Assembly: GCA_963805445.1 (NCBI GenBank)
Contig: CAWDUI010000012.1
Span: 395,177-459,176 of the forward strand
From: JAENVT01 sp963805445
GTDB taxonomy: Bacteria > Actinomycetota > Acidimicrobiia > Acidimicrobiales > Ilumatobacteraceae
DNA length: 64,000 nucleotides
Reading direction: 5' to 3'
Below are positions 19,419 through 28,978 of the stretch, one piece after another. The stretch's first letter is position 1; every line of letters starts with the position of its first letter. Both the position numbers and the translations under genes were made by a program. Below the pieces are notes generated by a model. It was given only the letters and a program-made list of their open reading frames with translations. It did no database searches and had not been told where the DNA came from.

Positions 19419-20139
19419 CCCGGTCCTCCAACTCGAAGACCTCTCGGCGGGGTACGACGCGGCGGCCGTCGTGCGCGACCTGGACCTGCACATCGGTTCG
19501 GGAGAAGTGGTCGCATTGCTCGGGGCCAACGGCGCGGGCAAGACGACGACGTTGCGGGCGATCTCCGGCCTGGTGCGTCCGATGGCGGGTGTGATCCGTG
19601 TGCAAGGTGCCGACATCGGCCGGCGGTCACCCTCCTCCAGAGCCCAACTCGGGATCGCTCACGTGCCGGAGGGCCGAGGCGTGTTCTTCAGCTTGACTGT
19701 CGCCGAGCATTTTCGGCTCGGGTACCGCGGAGAACGCCTCGACGTGTCCGTGGCATACGAGTACTTCCCTCAACTCGCCGACATCACCGACCGCCGCGCC
19801 GGCTTGCTGTCGGGCGGAGAACAGCAGATGCTCGCGCTCGGGCGGGCGTTGGCCCGCCGGCCGCGGGTGCTCCTGCTCGATGAGATGTCGCTCGGCCTCG
19901 CCCCCGTGATCGTCGAGCGTCTTCTTCCGGTCGTCTCGAAGTACGCCAAGGAAAGCGGCTGCGCGGTGCTGCTGGTCGAACAGCACATCCAAATTGCGCT
20001 GGCCGTCGCGGATCGTGGCTACGTCCTGTCTCACGGCGAGCTCGTGATCCACGAGGCGGCCGAGACGCTGCGCGCCAACCACCAGCTGATTCTCTCCAGC
20101 TACCTCGGCGAGCAAGGGACCACAGCGGCCAACGGCTGA
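19405..20139 (+). CDS. livF: Branched-chain-type ABC importer ATPase LivF
   Basis: A 244-residue ABC ATPase completing the importer. Walker A is GANGAGKTT, the signature Leu-Ser-Gly-Gly-Glu-Gln-Gln-Met, Walker B Val-Leu-Leu-Leu-Asp-Glu-Met-Ser-Leu-Gly-Leu-Ala-Pro, and the switch segment Leu-Val-Glu-Gln-His. The Val-Pro-Glu-Gly-Arg-Gly-Val-Phe block is diagnostic of LivF. Two adjacent ATG codons at 19405 and 19408 are possible starts; both overlap the livG 3' end. With the cupin, aldolase and FAD enzyme upstream, the importer probably feeds an organic-acid or amino-acid-like substrate into that pathway. Confidence 0.93.
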   Translation: MMAADPVLQLEDLSAGYDAAAVVRDLDLHIGSGEVVALLGANGAGKTTTLRAISGLVRPMAGVIRVQGADIGRRSPSSRAQLGIAHVPEGRGVFFSLTVAEHFRLGYRGERLDVSVAYEYFPQLADITDRRAGLLSGGEQQMLALGRALARRPRVLLLDEMSLGLAPVIVERLLPVVSKYAKESGCAVLLVEQHIQIALAVADRGYVLSHGELVIHEAAETLRANHQLILSSYLGEQGTTAANG

Positions 20140-20159
20140 GGTCGGCAACGCGTCGGTGA

Positions 20160-20627
20160 TCAGCTCCCAGTTGGCGACCAGCCGGGTGGCACGACGACGA
20201 CAGGTTGGCTGGCGCGATGTGAGAGGCGATACGCCATACCGCCGAGGACACGCTCGGAAAGGTTGGCGTGCCCTCGTGAGCCCACCACGATGACATCGAC
20301 CGCTTCTCGATCGGCGACATCGACGAGCGCCTGTGCGCCGGAATCGCCCTCGACAATCATGCATCGAAACTCGACTCCGGCCGTTTGCAACGGTTCGACC
20401 CATCGCGTCTTGAGGTCACGTTCGAGATCACGTCTCCACGTGCGCAACGAGGAAATCGAAAGGTCGCGGTTGAACTCGTGGCTGTATGTCAGCACGTGGA
20501 CGACGAGTACCTCGGCCTTGGTGGCGGTCGCGGCGATTGCCGACCACTCGATGGCGCGGCCCGACCCGGAGGATCCGTCGGCGCCCACCAGAATCCGGTG
20601 GAACAGTTGCGGCCGTGCATCGGTCAT
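20160..20627 (-). CDS. Universal stress protein (UspA family)
   Basis: A 155-residue single UspA domain. It begins His-Arg-Ile-Leu-Val-Gly-Ala-Asp-Gly-Ser-Ser-Gly-Ser-Gly and ends with the ATP-binding type motif Gly-Ser-Arg-Gly-His-x8-Gly-Gly-Met-Ala-Tyr-Arg-Leu-Ser-His. That matches the Gly-2x-Gly-9x-Gly-(Ser/Thr) pattern in outline, so nucleotide binding is likely. ATG 20627 is preceded by AAGGGGC; the frame to 20720 upstream has no better start. Monocistronic and convergent with the importer operon. Confidence 0.9.
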   Translation of the reverse strand: MTDARPQLFHRILVGADGSSGSGRAIEWSAIAATATKAEVLVVHVLTYSHEFNRDLSISSLRTWRRDLERDLKTRWVEPLQTAGVEFRCMIVEGDSGAQALVDVADREAVDVIVVGSRGHANLSERVLGGMAYRLSHRASQPVVVVPPGWSPTGS

Positions 20628-20762
20628 GTGATGCCCCTTGTTCGCGGTTGTTGCTGGAGAACGATCGGCTCTTCGCCTTCGACCCGAGCCCTGGATCGTC
20701 CCATGAGCTTGTTGTATCACGCTATCGATCTGGGTGCATCAGAGGTGATCGATGTCTCACGA

Positions 20763-21356
20763 TCAATCAGTGGCGGTGGGCACCCGTAACACGTTCAACA
20801 GACGGGCGAGCAGGTCGTAGTAGCCGACCAACACGATGAGCTCGATCACCCCATCCTCGCCGATCAACTCGACCAGCCCGTCGTACTCGGCGTCGTCGAG
20901 CTCGCTGCCTTCCAGCAGTCTGGCGGTGCCGGTGACGGCCGCGCGCTCGACGGGATCCGTCACACTCGACGGTTCCCCTCCGTCGTGAATGGCAGCGAGG
21001 ACATCGTCGGCAATGCCGAGATTCCTCGCTATTCGACAATGGCTCAGCCATTCGAAGCCGCTGTTTCTCCGCGCCGCGACGACGAGGATCGACAGCTCTC
21101 GTGCTCGGTCTGGAAGGTGTCCCCGGTACCGCAGCGCTGCTCCGAGTTCGGCAAGGGGTCCACCGATGTGCGGTGCGGCGACCATTGCGTTGAACGGCCC
21201 GACAAGTGCACCGTCACCGTCCGCGAGAGGAAATGGCGAGGCGCGCCCCGGGGATCTGCTGGCAACGATGCTGTCGTACACGGCACGGGCCGACGCGTCG
21301 AGTCGAGTCGGGATGCGCGGCGCCAGCCGACCGCGCGAGTGATCAATATCAGCCAT
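20763..21356 (-). CDS. Carboxymuconolactone-decarboxylase (AhpD-like) family protein, copy 1
   Basis: A 197-residue all-helical protein of the carboxymuconolactone decarboxylase superfamily. The core is Leu-Arg-Tyr-Arg-Gly-His-Leu-Pro-Asp-Arg-Ala-Arg-Glu-Leu-Ser-Ile-Leu, then Phe-Glu-Trp-Leu-Ser-His. The AhpD redox cysteines (Cys-x-x-Cys) are absent, so a peroxidase role is unlikely. By eye it is about three-quarters identical along its length to the protein at 57892-58485, a recent-looking paralogue 36 kb away. Substrate unknown. Starts at ATG 21356. Confidence 0.85.
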   Translation of the reverse strand: MADIDHSRGRLAPRIPTRLDASARAVYDSIVASRSPGRASPFPLADGDGALVGPFNAMVAAPHIGGPLAELGAALRYRGHLPDRARELSILVVAARRNSGFEWLSHCRIARNLGIADDVLAAIHDGGEPSSVTDPVERAAVTGTARLLEGSELDDAEYDGLVELIGEDGVIELIVLVGYYDLLARLLNVLRVPTATD

Positions 21357-21401
21357 TCGGCTGGTCTACCATCCCGGTCAGGGCTGCCGGTCCAAAACGA
21401 C

Positions 21402-21427
21402 GAGAGCCGCCCCGAAGGGCGGCTCTC
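21402..21427 (-). terminator. Strong hairpin terminator after the MMPL gene
   Basis: A perfect 11-bp GC-rich stem (GAGAGCCGCCC / GGGCGGCTCTC) with a CGAA loop. On the minus strand it is followed by GTCGTTTTGG, a short T-run, 30 bases past the MMPL stop at 21458. This fits an intrinsic terminator for that gene. Confidence 0.8.
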
Positions 21428-21457
21428 GAAGTGATCTGGACCACGCGATCGGTTTGT

Positions 21458-23638
21458 TCAAGCCGCCACGAGCTCGCGGTCGTCCTCCGTTTCGATGGCT
21501 TCGGCGTCATTGGGCGCCGACTCGAAGTCGATGTGCGGAAGGATTCGCTCCATCCAGGTCGGCAGCCACCAGTTGGCACGACCGAGGAGGCTCATTGTCG
21601 CCGGCACCAGCACCATGCGAACGAGCGTGGCATCGAGGAACACGGCGGCGGCGAGGCCGACACCGAACAGCTTGCCGGTCGGGTCGTCGCCGAGGACGAA
21701 CGAACCGAACACGCTGATCATGATCAGCGCCGCTGATGTGATCACTCTTGCCGTTCCCGACAGACCGGTGACAACGGACCGGTGGCTGTCGCCGGTCGCC
21801 ACGTACTCCTCACGGATCCGGGCCAGGAGGAACACCTCGTAATCCATCGACAGCCCGAACAGGATGGCGAACATCATCAGCGGCGCGAACGGGTTGATCG
21901 GCATGGTGTGGTGTACGCCGATCAGTTCGTTGCCCCAGCCCCACTGGAACACGGCGACGATCACGCCGTAGGCGGCAGCGATCGACAGCAGGTTCATCAA
22001 GGCGGCCTTCAGCGGCACGAGGATCGACCGGAACACCAGCATCAGCAGCAGGAATGACATCGCCACGATTGCTGCGATGAACAATGGGAGGCGGTTCGTG
22101 ATGCGTTCCGTGAGGTCGATGATCATCGCCTGGCCGGTGAGTCGCGCGGTTGCGTCAGTTCCCGTGACGGCGACGGGAAGCACGTCGGAGCGCAGGTGGT
22201 GCACGAGCACATCGGTGCGCTTGTCTTGTGGCGCCGTGGTCGCGTTGACCACCATCAGCGCTGTGTCGCCGGCGACGTTGAACACCGGCGCCGTGACGGC
22301 AGCGACTCCGGGATCGGCCTGCAGAGCAGCGAAGACGCGATCGACGGAGACCCGGTCGGAAGCCGTCGGGATCTCCATGACGACCTGGATCGGACCGTTG
22401 AACCCGGTGCCGAAGCCGTCAGCAAGCAGGTCGTACGCCTTGCGTTGGGTCGTGTCGCCGGCGGCGTTGCCGTCGTCGGGCGTGCCGATCCGCATGCTCA
22501 ATGCAGGTGTGGCGATGGCACACAGGGCCACGAGTCCGACGAGGGCGTAGCGGACCGGGTGGCTGCCGACGTGGTGAGCCCAGCGGCCCGAGAACGTGGC
22601 GTGCGCCGGCTTGGCAACGTGTGACTTGCGGTGGATCGAGAGCTTGTCGATCTTGTTTCCGGCCAACCCGAGCAGCCCGGGCAGCAACGTGATGGCGGCG
22701 ATCATCGCAACCACCACGGTCAATGCGACCGAGACACCCATCGACGTCATCGCCGGGAGGCCGGCGAGGAACAAGCCGAGGATCGCGATCACCACGGTCG
22801 TGCCGGCAAACAGCACCGCCTGCCCGGCAGTGGCGTTGGCGGTACCGGCCGAGTCCTCGACGCTCATGCCCTCGTGCAGGTGCTGACGGTGGCGGGTGAC
22901 GATGAACAGCGCGTAGTCGATGCCGACGCCGAGCCCGACCATCATGCACAGGATCAGTGAGAACTCGGGGACATCCATGAACGCGGAGAGCACGCCGACG
23001 CCGGCGGCTCCGACGAACAGGCTCATGAGTGCGGTGATGATGGGCAGACCCATCGCGACAACCGAGCCGAAGGCGATCAGCAGCACCACGATTGCAACGG
23101 CGATGCCGATGAGCTCGCTGCTGGGATCGTGCTTCTCGAGCAGGGCGAGTTCTCCCGTGAACTCGGTTTGAATGCCGCCGGAGCCGGCGGTGTCTGCCGC
23201 TGCCTGCGCGTCGTGCAGCTGTGTGACCGTGAGCTTGTCCAGAGCGTAGGCGACGTCGACGTAGGCGGTTCGCCCGTCCTGGCTGAGTGCCGCTGACTGC
23301 GGATCGAACGGGTCGGTGACGCCGGCGACGTCGTGCCCGGTCGATAGTTGTTGACGGGCTCGGTCGACGATTGTCTTGTGGTCTGCGTCGTCGAGCCGGC
23401 CGTCATTGACGTGGACGACGATGCGTGCCGTCTGGCCGGCGCGGCTCGGGAACCGGGCCTGCAAGATGTCGGCCGCTCGTTGTGACTCGACGCCGGGGAC
23501 CCGGAAGCTGTCGTCGAAGTGCCCTCCTGCGGCGCCCTGCAGCACCACGATCGCGATCGCCGCGACGAGCCAGAGTCCGATCACCCGGAACGGATGGCGG
23601 GCGCTGCTGCGGCCGAGGCGGAAAAGTAGTGCGCTCAT
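21458..23638 (-). CDS. MMPL-family membrane transporter
   Basis: A 726-residue RND-superfamily MMPL transporter (lipid or drug export in actinobacteria). Two halves each have one N-terminal helix, a large extracytoplasmic domain (residues ~40-175 and ~390-525) and a cluster of five helices. Family marks include Gly-Ile-Asp-Tyr-Ala-Leu-Phe-Ile-Val-Thr-Arg (first half) and Gly-Leu-Ser-Met-Asp-Tyr-Glu-Val-Phe-Leu-Leu-Ala-Arg-Ile (second half), which hold the proton-relay Asp-Tyr pairs. ATG 23638 is preceded by a strong AGGAGG seven bases away. Monocistronic, with a clear terminator. The cargo is unknown. Confidence 0.92.
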   Translation of the reverse strand: MSALLFRLGRSSARHPFRVIGLWLVAAIAIVVLQGAAGGHFDDSFRVPGVESQRAADILQARFPSRAGQTARIVVHVNDGRLDDADHKTIVDRARQQLSTGHDVAGVTDPFDPQSAALSQDGRTAYVDVAYALDKLTVTQLHDAQAAADTAGSGGIQTEFTGELALLEKHDPSSELIGIAVAIVVLLIAFGSVVAMGLPIITALMSLFVGAAGVGVLSAFMDVPEFSLILCMMVGLGVGIDYALFIVTRHRQHLHEGMSVEDSAGTANATAGQAVLFAGTTVVIAILGLFLAGLPAMTSMGVSVALTVVVAMIAAITLLPGLLGLAGNKIDKLSIHRKSHVAKPAHATFSGRWAHHVGSHPVRYALVGLVALCAIATPALSMRIGTPDDGNAAGDTTQRKAYDLLADGFGTGFNGPIQVVMEIPTASDRVSVDRVFAALQADPGVAAVTAPVFNVAGDTALMVVNATTAPQDKRTDVLVHHLRSDVLPVAVTGTDATARLTGQAMIIDLTERITNRLPLFIAAIVAMSFLLLMLVFRSILVPLKAALMNLLSIAAAYGVIVAVFQWGWGNELIGVHHTMPINPFAPLMMFAILFGLSMDYEVFLLARIREEYVATGDSHRSVVTGLSGTARVITSAALIMISVFGSFVLGDDPTGKLFGVGLAAAVFLDATLVRMVLVPATMSLLGRANWWLPTWMERILPHIDFESAPNDAEAIETEDDRELVAA

Positions 23639-23757
23639 TTGAATTCCTCCTGATGTGTCCCGCCGTCTGCGGGGTGACACCACCATCCATGAACGCGCTG
23701 AACTGCGGCTGCACTCTCGCTGAACTCAGCGACCTGGCCGCTGCAGCCCCTGGTCAA

Positions 23758-26700
23758 TCAGGGTTTGAACGCCACGCTCTGGCCCAGGTGGCCACGTTGT
23801 CCGACCTCGAACGCGGCCTGAAATGCCGCGGGGCCGAGCAGCGCAGAGGCGGCCTCGACGGCCGGACCGACGGCGCCGCACTGGAACTTCGGCACCGTTA
23901 CCCCGGCATCGGCGCGAAGGCGATCGGCGTGGCCGAACAGTCGCGCCGCATGCTCGGCGTGACCAGCTTCGACGGCGAGGATTCCGAGCTCGGTGCAGCA
24001 CACCGCGGCGCCGGCGAGCAGGTCGGCGCGCGGATCGACACGGTTCGCCAGGCGGCGTGGCTCGCCCGCGAGGTACAGCTCGAGCGCCTCGGTGGCCGCC
24101 TCGGCCGCCGTGGCATGGCGACCATCGAGTCGGTGCAACACGGATCGGCCGGCAAGGGCAAGAAAGATGACCGGCGTGTTGCTCAATCGGCGGGCGAGGT
24201 CCAAGGCTCGGCTGTATGCGACCTCGGCACGTTCCGAGTCGCCGTCTTGGAGGAGGGCCCAACCGAGGCGCGCCAGCAGCGAACCGTTGAAGCCACGCAA
24301 CCCGAGCGCGTCGTTGGTCGCTACGGCCTCGTCGAGGTTGTCGACAGCGGCTCGATAGTTGCCAGAACGCTCGTCGAAATCGGCGATGATCCCACGGCAC
24401 ATCGCCAGCATCATCGGCCGGTCGATCTCGGGAGAAGGCGTCGGCGGCCTCGCGGTAGTAGCGCTCCGATCGTTCGAGATCGCCGTCGAGGCCACCGAGC
24501 TTGGCCCGCGAGTACGCACGCGCGGCGATCACGAACGGGCTGTCGGGCAACCCGAGGTAGTGCTCGAGCAACTCGAGGCGGCGACGGCGGCCCTCGTCGA
24601 TGTCGCCGCGCGCCGCGGCGACTTCGGCGTAGAACGAGTGGGTCAGGGAGATGGCCGCCACGTCGTTGTGATCACGGAAGATGGCCAGTGCCGCGCTCAG
24701 GTCGGCATCGACGCCGGCAGCGTTGCCCATTTGGAACTCGACCAATCCCCGACCCGTCAAGGCCAATGCGCGTGTACGTTCGCTGACGTCACCCTTGCAG
24801 CGAAAGGCGTCATCGAGCCAACGCTTGGCCTCGACCGTGGTGCCGGCCAGCCAGTGCGGCCAGCTCACCCCTCCGGCGATCGTCAGAGCGGTCTCGGCAT
24901 CGTCGTTGGCAACCGCCCACTCCAGCGCTGCCCTGAGGTTGTCGTGTTCCTGGTCGACCGCGATGAGCCACGAGCGCTGATCGTCGCCCACGTAGGCAGC
25001 CGTGGAGCGCGCGCACAATCGGGCATAGTGCGCTGCCATGGCATCGCGGATCCGCTCGGCATCGCCTCGTTCAGCGAGCTTCTCACGGCCGTACTGCGCG
25101 AGCGTCTGCAGTTGCGTGAAACGCAGCTCGTCGCCCCTCGGCACGGCGACGACCAGCGACTTGTCGACGAGGGTCTGGATGATGTCAGCGAGATCCGCAG
25201 CGTCGAGGGACGTCGTCGGCGCAGACGGCCTCGGCGGTCGCCAGATCGCAACCCCCCAGGAACACCGACAGTCGTTCAAACACGCGCTGCTCGTCTTCGA
25301 ACAGCAGCTCGTAGCTCCAGTCGACCACCGCCCGCAACGTCTGCTGGCGTGGCAATGCGGTTCGTGAGCCACCGGTCAGCAAGCGGAACCGATCGTTGAG
25401 CCTGGACGCGATCTGCTGAATCGGAAAGGCGCGCGTCCGAGCCGCGGCCAGCTCGATCGCGAGCGGCAGCCCGTCGAGGCGGACGCAGATGTCTGACGAC
25501 AACGGCGCGCACCTCGCTCGACAACGTCAGCGGCGCACCCGCAGCCTGAGCCCGCTCGACGAACAGCTGGACGGCGTCATCAGTCGTCAGCGGGGGCACG
25601 GGCCAAATCGTCTCGCCGCCCACTCGCAGCCCCTCGCGGCTGGTCGCCAGCAGACGCAGGCCCGGGCAGCGACGCAACAGGTCCTCGGCGAGCTCGGCGG
25701 CCGTCGTGATCACGTGCTCGCAGTTGTCGAGCAGGATCAGCAGGTCACGACTTCCGATCATCTCGGCGAGCCGGTTGGGATCCGGCAGGTCGAGGGCAGA
25801 CGCGATTGCCGCTGCCACACCCTCCGGTTCGCCGACATGCGCCAGCTCGACCAGGCAGGCGCCGTGGGACAACCGCGCCGACTCGCCGCGCGCCACCTCC
25901 AGCGCCAGACGCGTCTTGCCCACCCCGCCAGGGCCGACGAGGGTGATGAAGCGGTGGTCGTCGAACAGCCGTGTGAGGTCGCGGACCTCGTCATCGCGGC
26001 CGACCAGCGCTGTCAGCGACTCCGGGATCGTCGAGCGATACCCGGTCGAACGGGCGGTGTCGGGCTGGCCGGCGACCGTCACGTCCAGCGAGGAGTCCTG
26101 GGCGAGGATCGCTGCTTCCAGCCGGCGCAGCTCGGGGCCCGGATCGAGCCCGAGCTCTTCGCCGAGGATGCGGCGTCCTTCCTGGAACATGCGCAGCGCG
26201 TCGGCCTGGCGGCCGGCCCGATACAACGCAACCATCAACAGACCTCGAAGCCGCTCGCGCAGCGCGTGCGCGGCAACGAGCGCTTCCAGCTCCCCGATCA
26301 CGACCCGATGTCGCCCCAGTTGCAGCTCGATGTCGAGCCGCTCCTCGACCGCAGCAATGCGCAGTTCCGACAGACGGCCGACCTCCACCGATGCAAACTC
26401 CTCGTAGGCGAACTCGGCCAGCGCGCTCGCCTCGCCACAACGATTCGGCCTGAGCCAAGAGGTCGATGGCCCCGGTGAGATCACCGCTCGCGGCACTCGC
26501 TCGTCCTGCCGCCACGAACTGTTCGAAGCGATGCACATCGACGGCCTCCGGGGGAAGCTCCAGCGCATAGCCACCTCCACGCGTCGCTACGAGGCTCGCC
26601 GATCCGAGCGCTCGGCGAAGCTTCGACACGAGGCCCTGCAGACCGTTGCGCGTCGCCGACGAGGACTCCGGCCCCCACAGCCCGTCGACGAGCTGGTCAG

Positions 26701-26827
26701 CCGGCACCGCCCGACCGCACTGCAGAGCCAACATCACCAGGAGTGCACGCAACTTGGCGCCCGTGACCACGACGTCCGTGTCGTTGTCGTCCACAACCTG
26801 GAGCTCGCCGAGAAGGCCGATCTGCAT
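23758..26827 (-). CDS. AfsR-like regulator: BTAD + AAA ATPase + TPR (four frame breaks as sequenced)
   Basis: A large SARP/AfsR-type regulator, about 1025 residues once its frames are joined. Order: winged-helix domain (residues 1-~95), BTAD helical domain (Arg-Leu-Arg-Gly-Leu-Leu-Met-Val-Ala-Leu-Tyr-Arg-Ala-Gly-Arg), NB-ARC-like ATPase with P-loop GPGGVGKT and Leu-Leu-Ile-Leu-Leu-Asp-Asn-Cys-Glu-His, then TPR-like helical repeats. Frame breaks lie near 26424, 25493, 25205 and 24430. Restoring CG at each gives continuous protein, such as Trp-Arg-Gly-Glu-Arg-Ala-Leu-Ala-Glu-Phe and Phe-Ser-Arg-Glu-Ile-Asp-Arg-Pro. As sequenced only the first ~140 residues would be made. Divergence from the MMPL gene is absent; targets unknown. 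Confidence 0.8.
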
Positions 26828-26875
26828 GACTCGACAGTACCGGGGGCGTCAGCGAGCAGGTTGCTCGATGACCCG

Positions 26876-27085
26876 TCAATCCTGCGGGGCGCACAACTCG
26901 AGGAATCGCCGGCGGCAATTCTCGGCAACACCGGTGTCGTCGATGGCTCGGGCCAGCAGTTCGACGATCTCGTCGTCTCGCCCGAAGTGGGCGAAGTGCT
27001 CGAACGCCAGGTCGATGGCGCGAACCACCCCGCCACCGGCACACAATTCTCGAAGCTCGTTGCAATTTCGTTGACGGCGTGACAT
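26876..27085 (-). CDS. Small hypothetical protein
   Basis: A possible 69-residue protein, unrecognised. Sequence is helical and charged (Arg-Asn-Cys-Asn-Glu-Leu-Arg-Glu-Leu-Cys, then Phe-Glu-His-Phe-Ala-His-Phe-Gly-Arg-Asp-Asp-Glu-Ile-Val-Glu-Leu-Leu). Composition is much more protein-like than the continuing open frame upstream, which is Arg/Pro-rich and antisense to the XRE gene. ATG 27085 has GGATGG seven bases before it. It lies between the BTAD and XRE genes on their strand. Expression is unproven. Confidence 0.45.
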   Translation of the reverse strand: MSRRQRNCNELRELCAGGGVVRAIDLAFEHFAHFGRDDEIVELLARAIDDTGVAENCRRRFLELCAPQD

Positions 27086-27168
27086 GCAGCGACCATCCAC
27101 CTGCGCGCTGACGCCCCGCTGGATTCCGACTGAACTGGGCCGGGCGCCGTGCGTCACGGCGCTCGTCG

Positions 27169-27765
27169 TCAGGTCTTGGTGGTCTTGCGGCGTGGTGCTG
27201 CGCGGACGTGGATGCGCTGGCCCTCTCTGCTCAGCAGGCTGAGGATCTCGACGGGCTGGTCGCCGGCGGCGCCGAACCAGTGAGGGAGTCGTGTGTCGAA
27301 CTCGGCGACTTCGCCTGGACCCATGGTGATGTCGTGGTCGGCGAGGATCAGGCGCATCTGCCCACTCAGCACGTACAGCCATTCGTAGCCCTCATGCGTG
27401 CGCAGCTCAGGTTCATTGCGCTCGGGCGGGATGATCACCTTCCAGGCGTGCATGCCACTTGGCTGCTGGGTCAGGGCGACGACGACACGACCTTTGCGCA
27501 CTTGCGGGGTGAGCCGGATCCGAGGATCACCGACGTGGGGCGCTGCGACCAGTTCGTCGAGCGGGATCTTGTGGGCTTGGGCGATCGGGAGGAGCAACTC
27601 GAGGCTGGGTTTGCGTTGCCCGGCCTCGAGGCGGGAGAGGGTGCTCTTGGAGATCCCGGTTGCCGCGGCGAGTTCGGTGAGGGTCACGCCCCGCTGGGTT
27701 CGTACCCGCTTGAGGCGTGGGCCGACTTCGGCCAACACGTCGGTGATCGCTCGTGACTTCTCCAC
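27169..27765 (-). CDS. XRE-family transcriptional regulator with C-terminal cupin
   Basis: A 198-residue regulator. The helix-turn-helix occupies residues ~12-66 (Leu-Thr-Glu-Leu-Ala-Ala-Ala-Thr-Gly-Ile-Ser-Lys-Ser-Thr-Leu-Ser-Arg-Leu-Glu), and the C-terminal cupin senses a ligand (Thr-His-Glu-Gly-Tyr-Glu-Trp-Leu-Tyr-Val-Leu-Ser-Gly). This fusion type usually represses or activates a neighbouring catabolic or stress gene. I prefer the GTG start at 27765 over ATG 27825, because the latter would place two inverted repeats inside the coding region; neither start has a clear Shine-Dalgarno. Divergent from the thioredoxin-reductase-like gene, its likely target. Confidence 0.88.
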   Translation of the reverse strand: MEKSRAITDVLAEVGPRLKRVRTQRGVTLTELAAATGISKSTLSRLEAGQRKPSLELLLPIAQAHKIPLDELVAAPHVGDPRIRLTPQVRKGRVVVALTQQPSGMHAWKVIIPPERNEPELRTHEGYEWLYVLSGQMRLILADHDITMGPGEVAEFDTRLPHWFGAAGDQPVEILSLLSREGQRIHVRAAPRRKTTKT

Positions 27766-27772
27766 AGCGCCA

Positions 27773-27831
27773 GTCAAGTACCTTGACGACCGATGAGCCC
27801 ACCGGATTCCCGGAAACGGCAACAAATGTTG
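27773..27831. promoter_or_regulatory. Two inverted repeats between the XRE-cupin and thioredoxin-reductase-like genes
   Basis: GTCAAG-TAC-CTTGAC at 27773-27787 (perfect 6-bp arms) and CAACA-AA-TGTTG at 27820-27831 (perfect 5-bp arms) lie in the ~110 bases between the divergent genes. They are candidate operators for the XRE-cupin protein. A TGATAC at 27835-27840 could be a -10 element for the rightward gene. Inference from position and symmetry only. Confidence 0.4.
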
Positions 27832-27877
27832 GCATGATACGCGAAGTCAGTGCACTCTGGCGTCGGAGGTAATCGCT

Positions 27878-28825
27878 ATGGGAACGCACGATGAGATGTA
27901 CGACGTGGTGATCGTCGGCGGCGGAGCCGCGGGTTTGAATGCTGCGCTGGTGCTGGGCCGGGCGCGGCGACGGGTTGCCGTGATCGACAGTGGCGCGCCA
28001 CGTAACGCGCCGGCGGCGCACATGCAGGGATTCTTGTCCCGCGACGGAATGCCACCGGCCGAGTTGTTGGCAGTGGGCCGCGCCGAGGTGACCGGCTACG
28101 GCGTCGAGATCGTCAACGATCAGGTGCTGGCGATCGAGCCCGGATTCGCTGTTCGACTGGCCGGTGGCCAAGAGTTGACGGCACGGCGCATCTTGGTGGC
28201 CACGGGCGTCGGCGACGAGCTCCCCGACATTCCGGGTGTTCGCGAGCGGTGGGGCAAGGACCTGTTGCATTGCCCCTACTGCCACGGCTGGGAAGTACGC
28301 GACCAGGCCCTCGGCGTTCTCGGGACTCACCCGATGTCGGTGCAACATGCCCAACTGGTGCGGCAATGGTCGGATGACGTCGCCTACTTCGTTCACACGA
28401 GCGATCTGGGCTCTGCCGAGCAAGCAGAACTGGAAGCTCGTGGGATCGGCATCGTCCACGGTGAAGTTGCCCGGCTCGTGATCGACGACGACCGGTTGAC
28501 CGGGGTCGAGATGAGCAACGGTCAGGTGATTGCACGCACGGCGGTGTTCATCCGGCCAGGCAACGTTCCCCACGCCGACGGTCTGCTGGCCGGGTTGGGT
28601 TGCAAGCTCGATCACGCCGGTTTCGTCACCGTCGATGCCACCGGGGCGACCAGCACCCCCGGCGTGTGGGCCGCGGGCAACGTCGTCGATCCGCGCGCCC
28701 AGGTGATCACCTCGGCCGGTGCCGGCTCGGCTGCGGCGATCGCCATCAACGCCGACCTGGTTCAAGAGGATGTCGAACGCGCCGTCCACGACCACACCAC
28801 CGCCAACGCGGCCAGAACCGTCTGA
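27878..28825 (+). CDS. Thioredoxin-reductase-like FAD/NAD(P) oxidoreductase
   Basis: A 315-residue flavoprotein with FAD motif Gly-Gly-Gly-Ala-Ala-Gly-Leu (residues 14-20). The redox pair is Cys132-Pro-Tyr-Cys135, followed by His-Gly-Trp-Glu, placed as in thioredoxin reductase. A second nucleotide site after it lacks the standard Gly-x-Gly-x-x-Ala NADPH motif (it reads Val-Leu-Gly-Thr-His-Pro-Met), so it may belong to the ferredoxin- or disulfide-oxidase-like branch rather than being a true TrxB. The C-terminal Val-Trp-Ala-Ala-Gly-Asn-Val-Val-Asp-Pro closes the FAD site. Probably controlled by the divergent XRE-cupin regulator. Confidence 0.88.
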   Translation: MGTHDEMYDVVIVGGGAAGLNAALVLGRARRRVAVIDSGAPRNAPAAHMQGFLSRDGMPPAELLAVGRAEVTGYGVEIVNDQVLAIEPGFAVRLAGGQELTARRILVATGVGDELPDIPGVRERWGKDLLHCPYCHGWEVRDQALGVLGTHPMSVQHAQLVRQWSDDVAYFVHTSDLGSAEQAELEARGIGIVHGEVARLVIDDDRLTGVEMSNGQVIARTAVFIRPGNVPHADGLLAGLGCKLDHAGFVTVDATGATSTPGVWAAGNVVDPRAQVITSAGAGSAAAIAINADLVQEDVERAVHDHTTANAARTV

Positions 28826-28829
28826 GGAC

Positions 28830-28847
28830 CCAAGGCCCGAGCCTTGG
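28830..28847 (+). terminator. Hairpin just after the thioredoxin-reductase-like gene
   Basis: CCAAGGC-CCGA-GCCTTGG, a perfect 7-bp stem five bases past the stop codon. No T-run follows, so termination is only suggested. The next ~130 bases to 28978 hold nothing I recognise. Confidence 0.4.
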
Positions 28848-28978
28848 ACCGGTTGGGCGCGATCTCGGTAGTCGACGTACCGAAACCGAACCCGTGGAGC
28901 CTGGTCGGGCGCGCGGTGAGTAGGCGGGCTACCAAGTGGTGCCCGAGCGGCGCAACGAGGAAGCATGGCTGAGCAGGT

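Noticed and set aside
27527..28966. Long minus-strand open frame over the thioredoxin-reductase-like gene
   Set aside because: A GC-rich antisense shadow; the plus-strand gene has clear FAD and Cys-x-x-Cys motifs.
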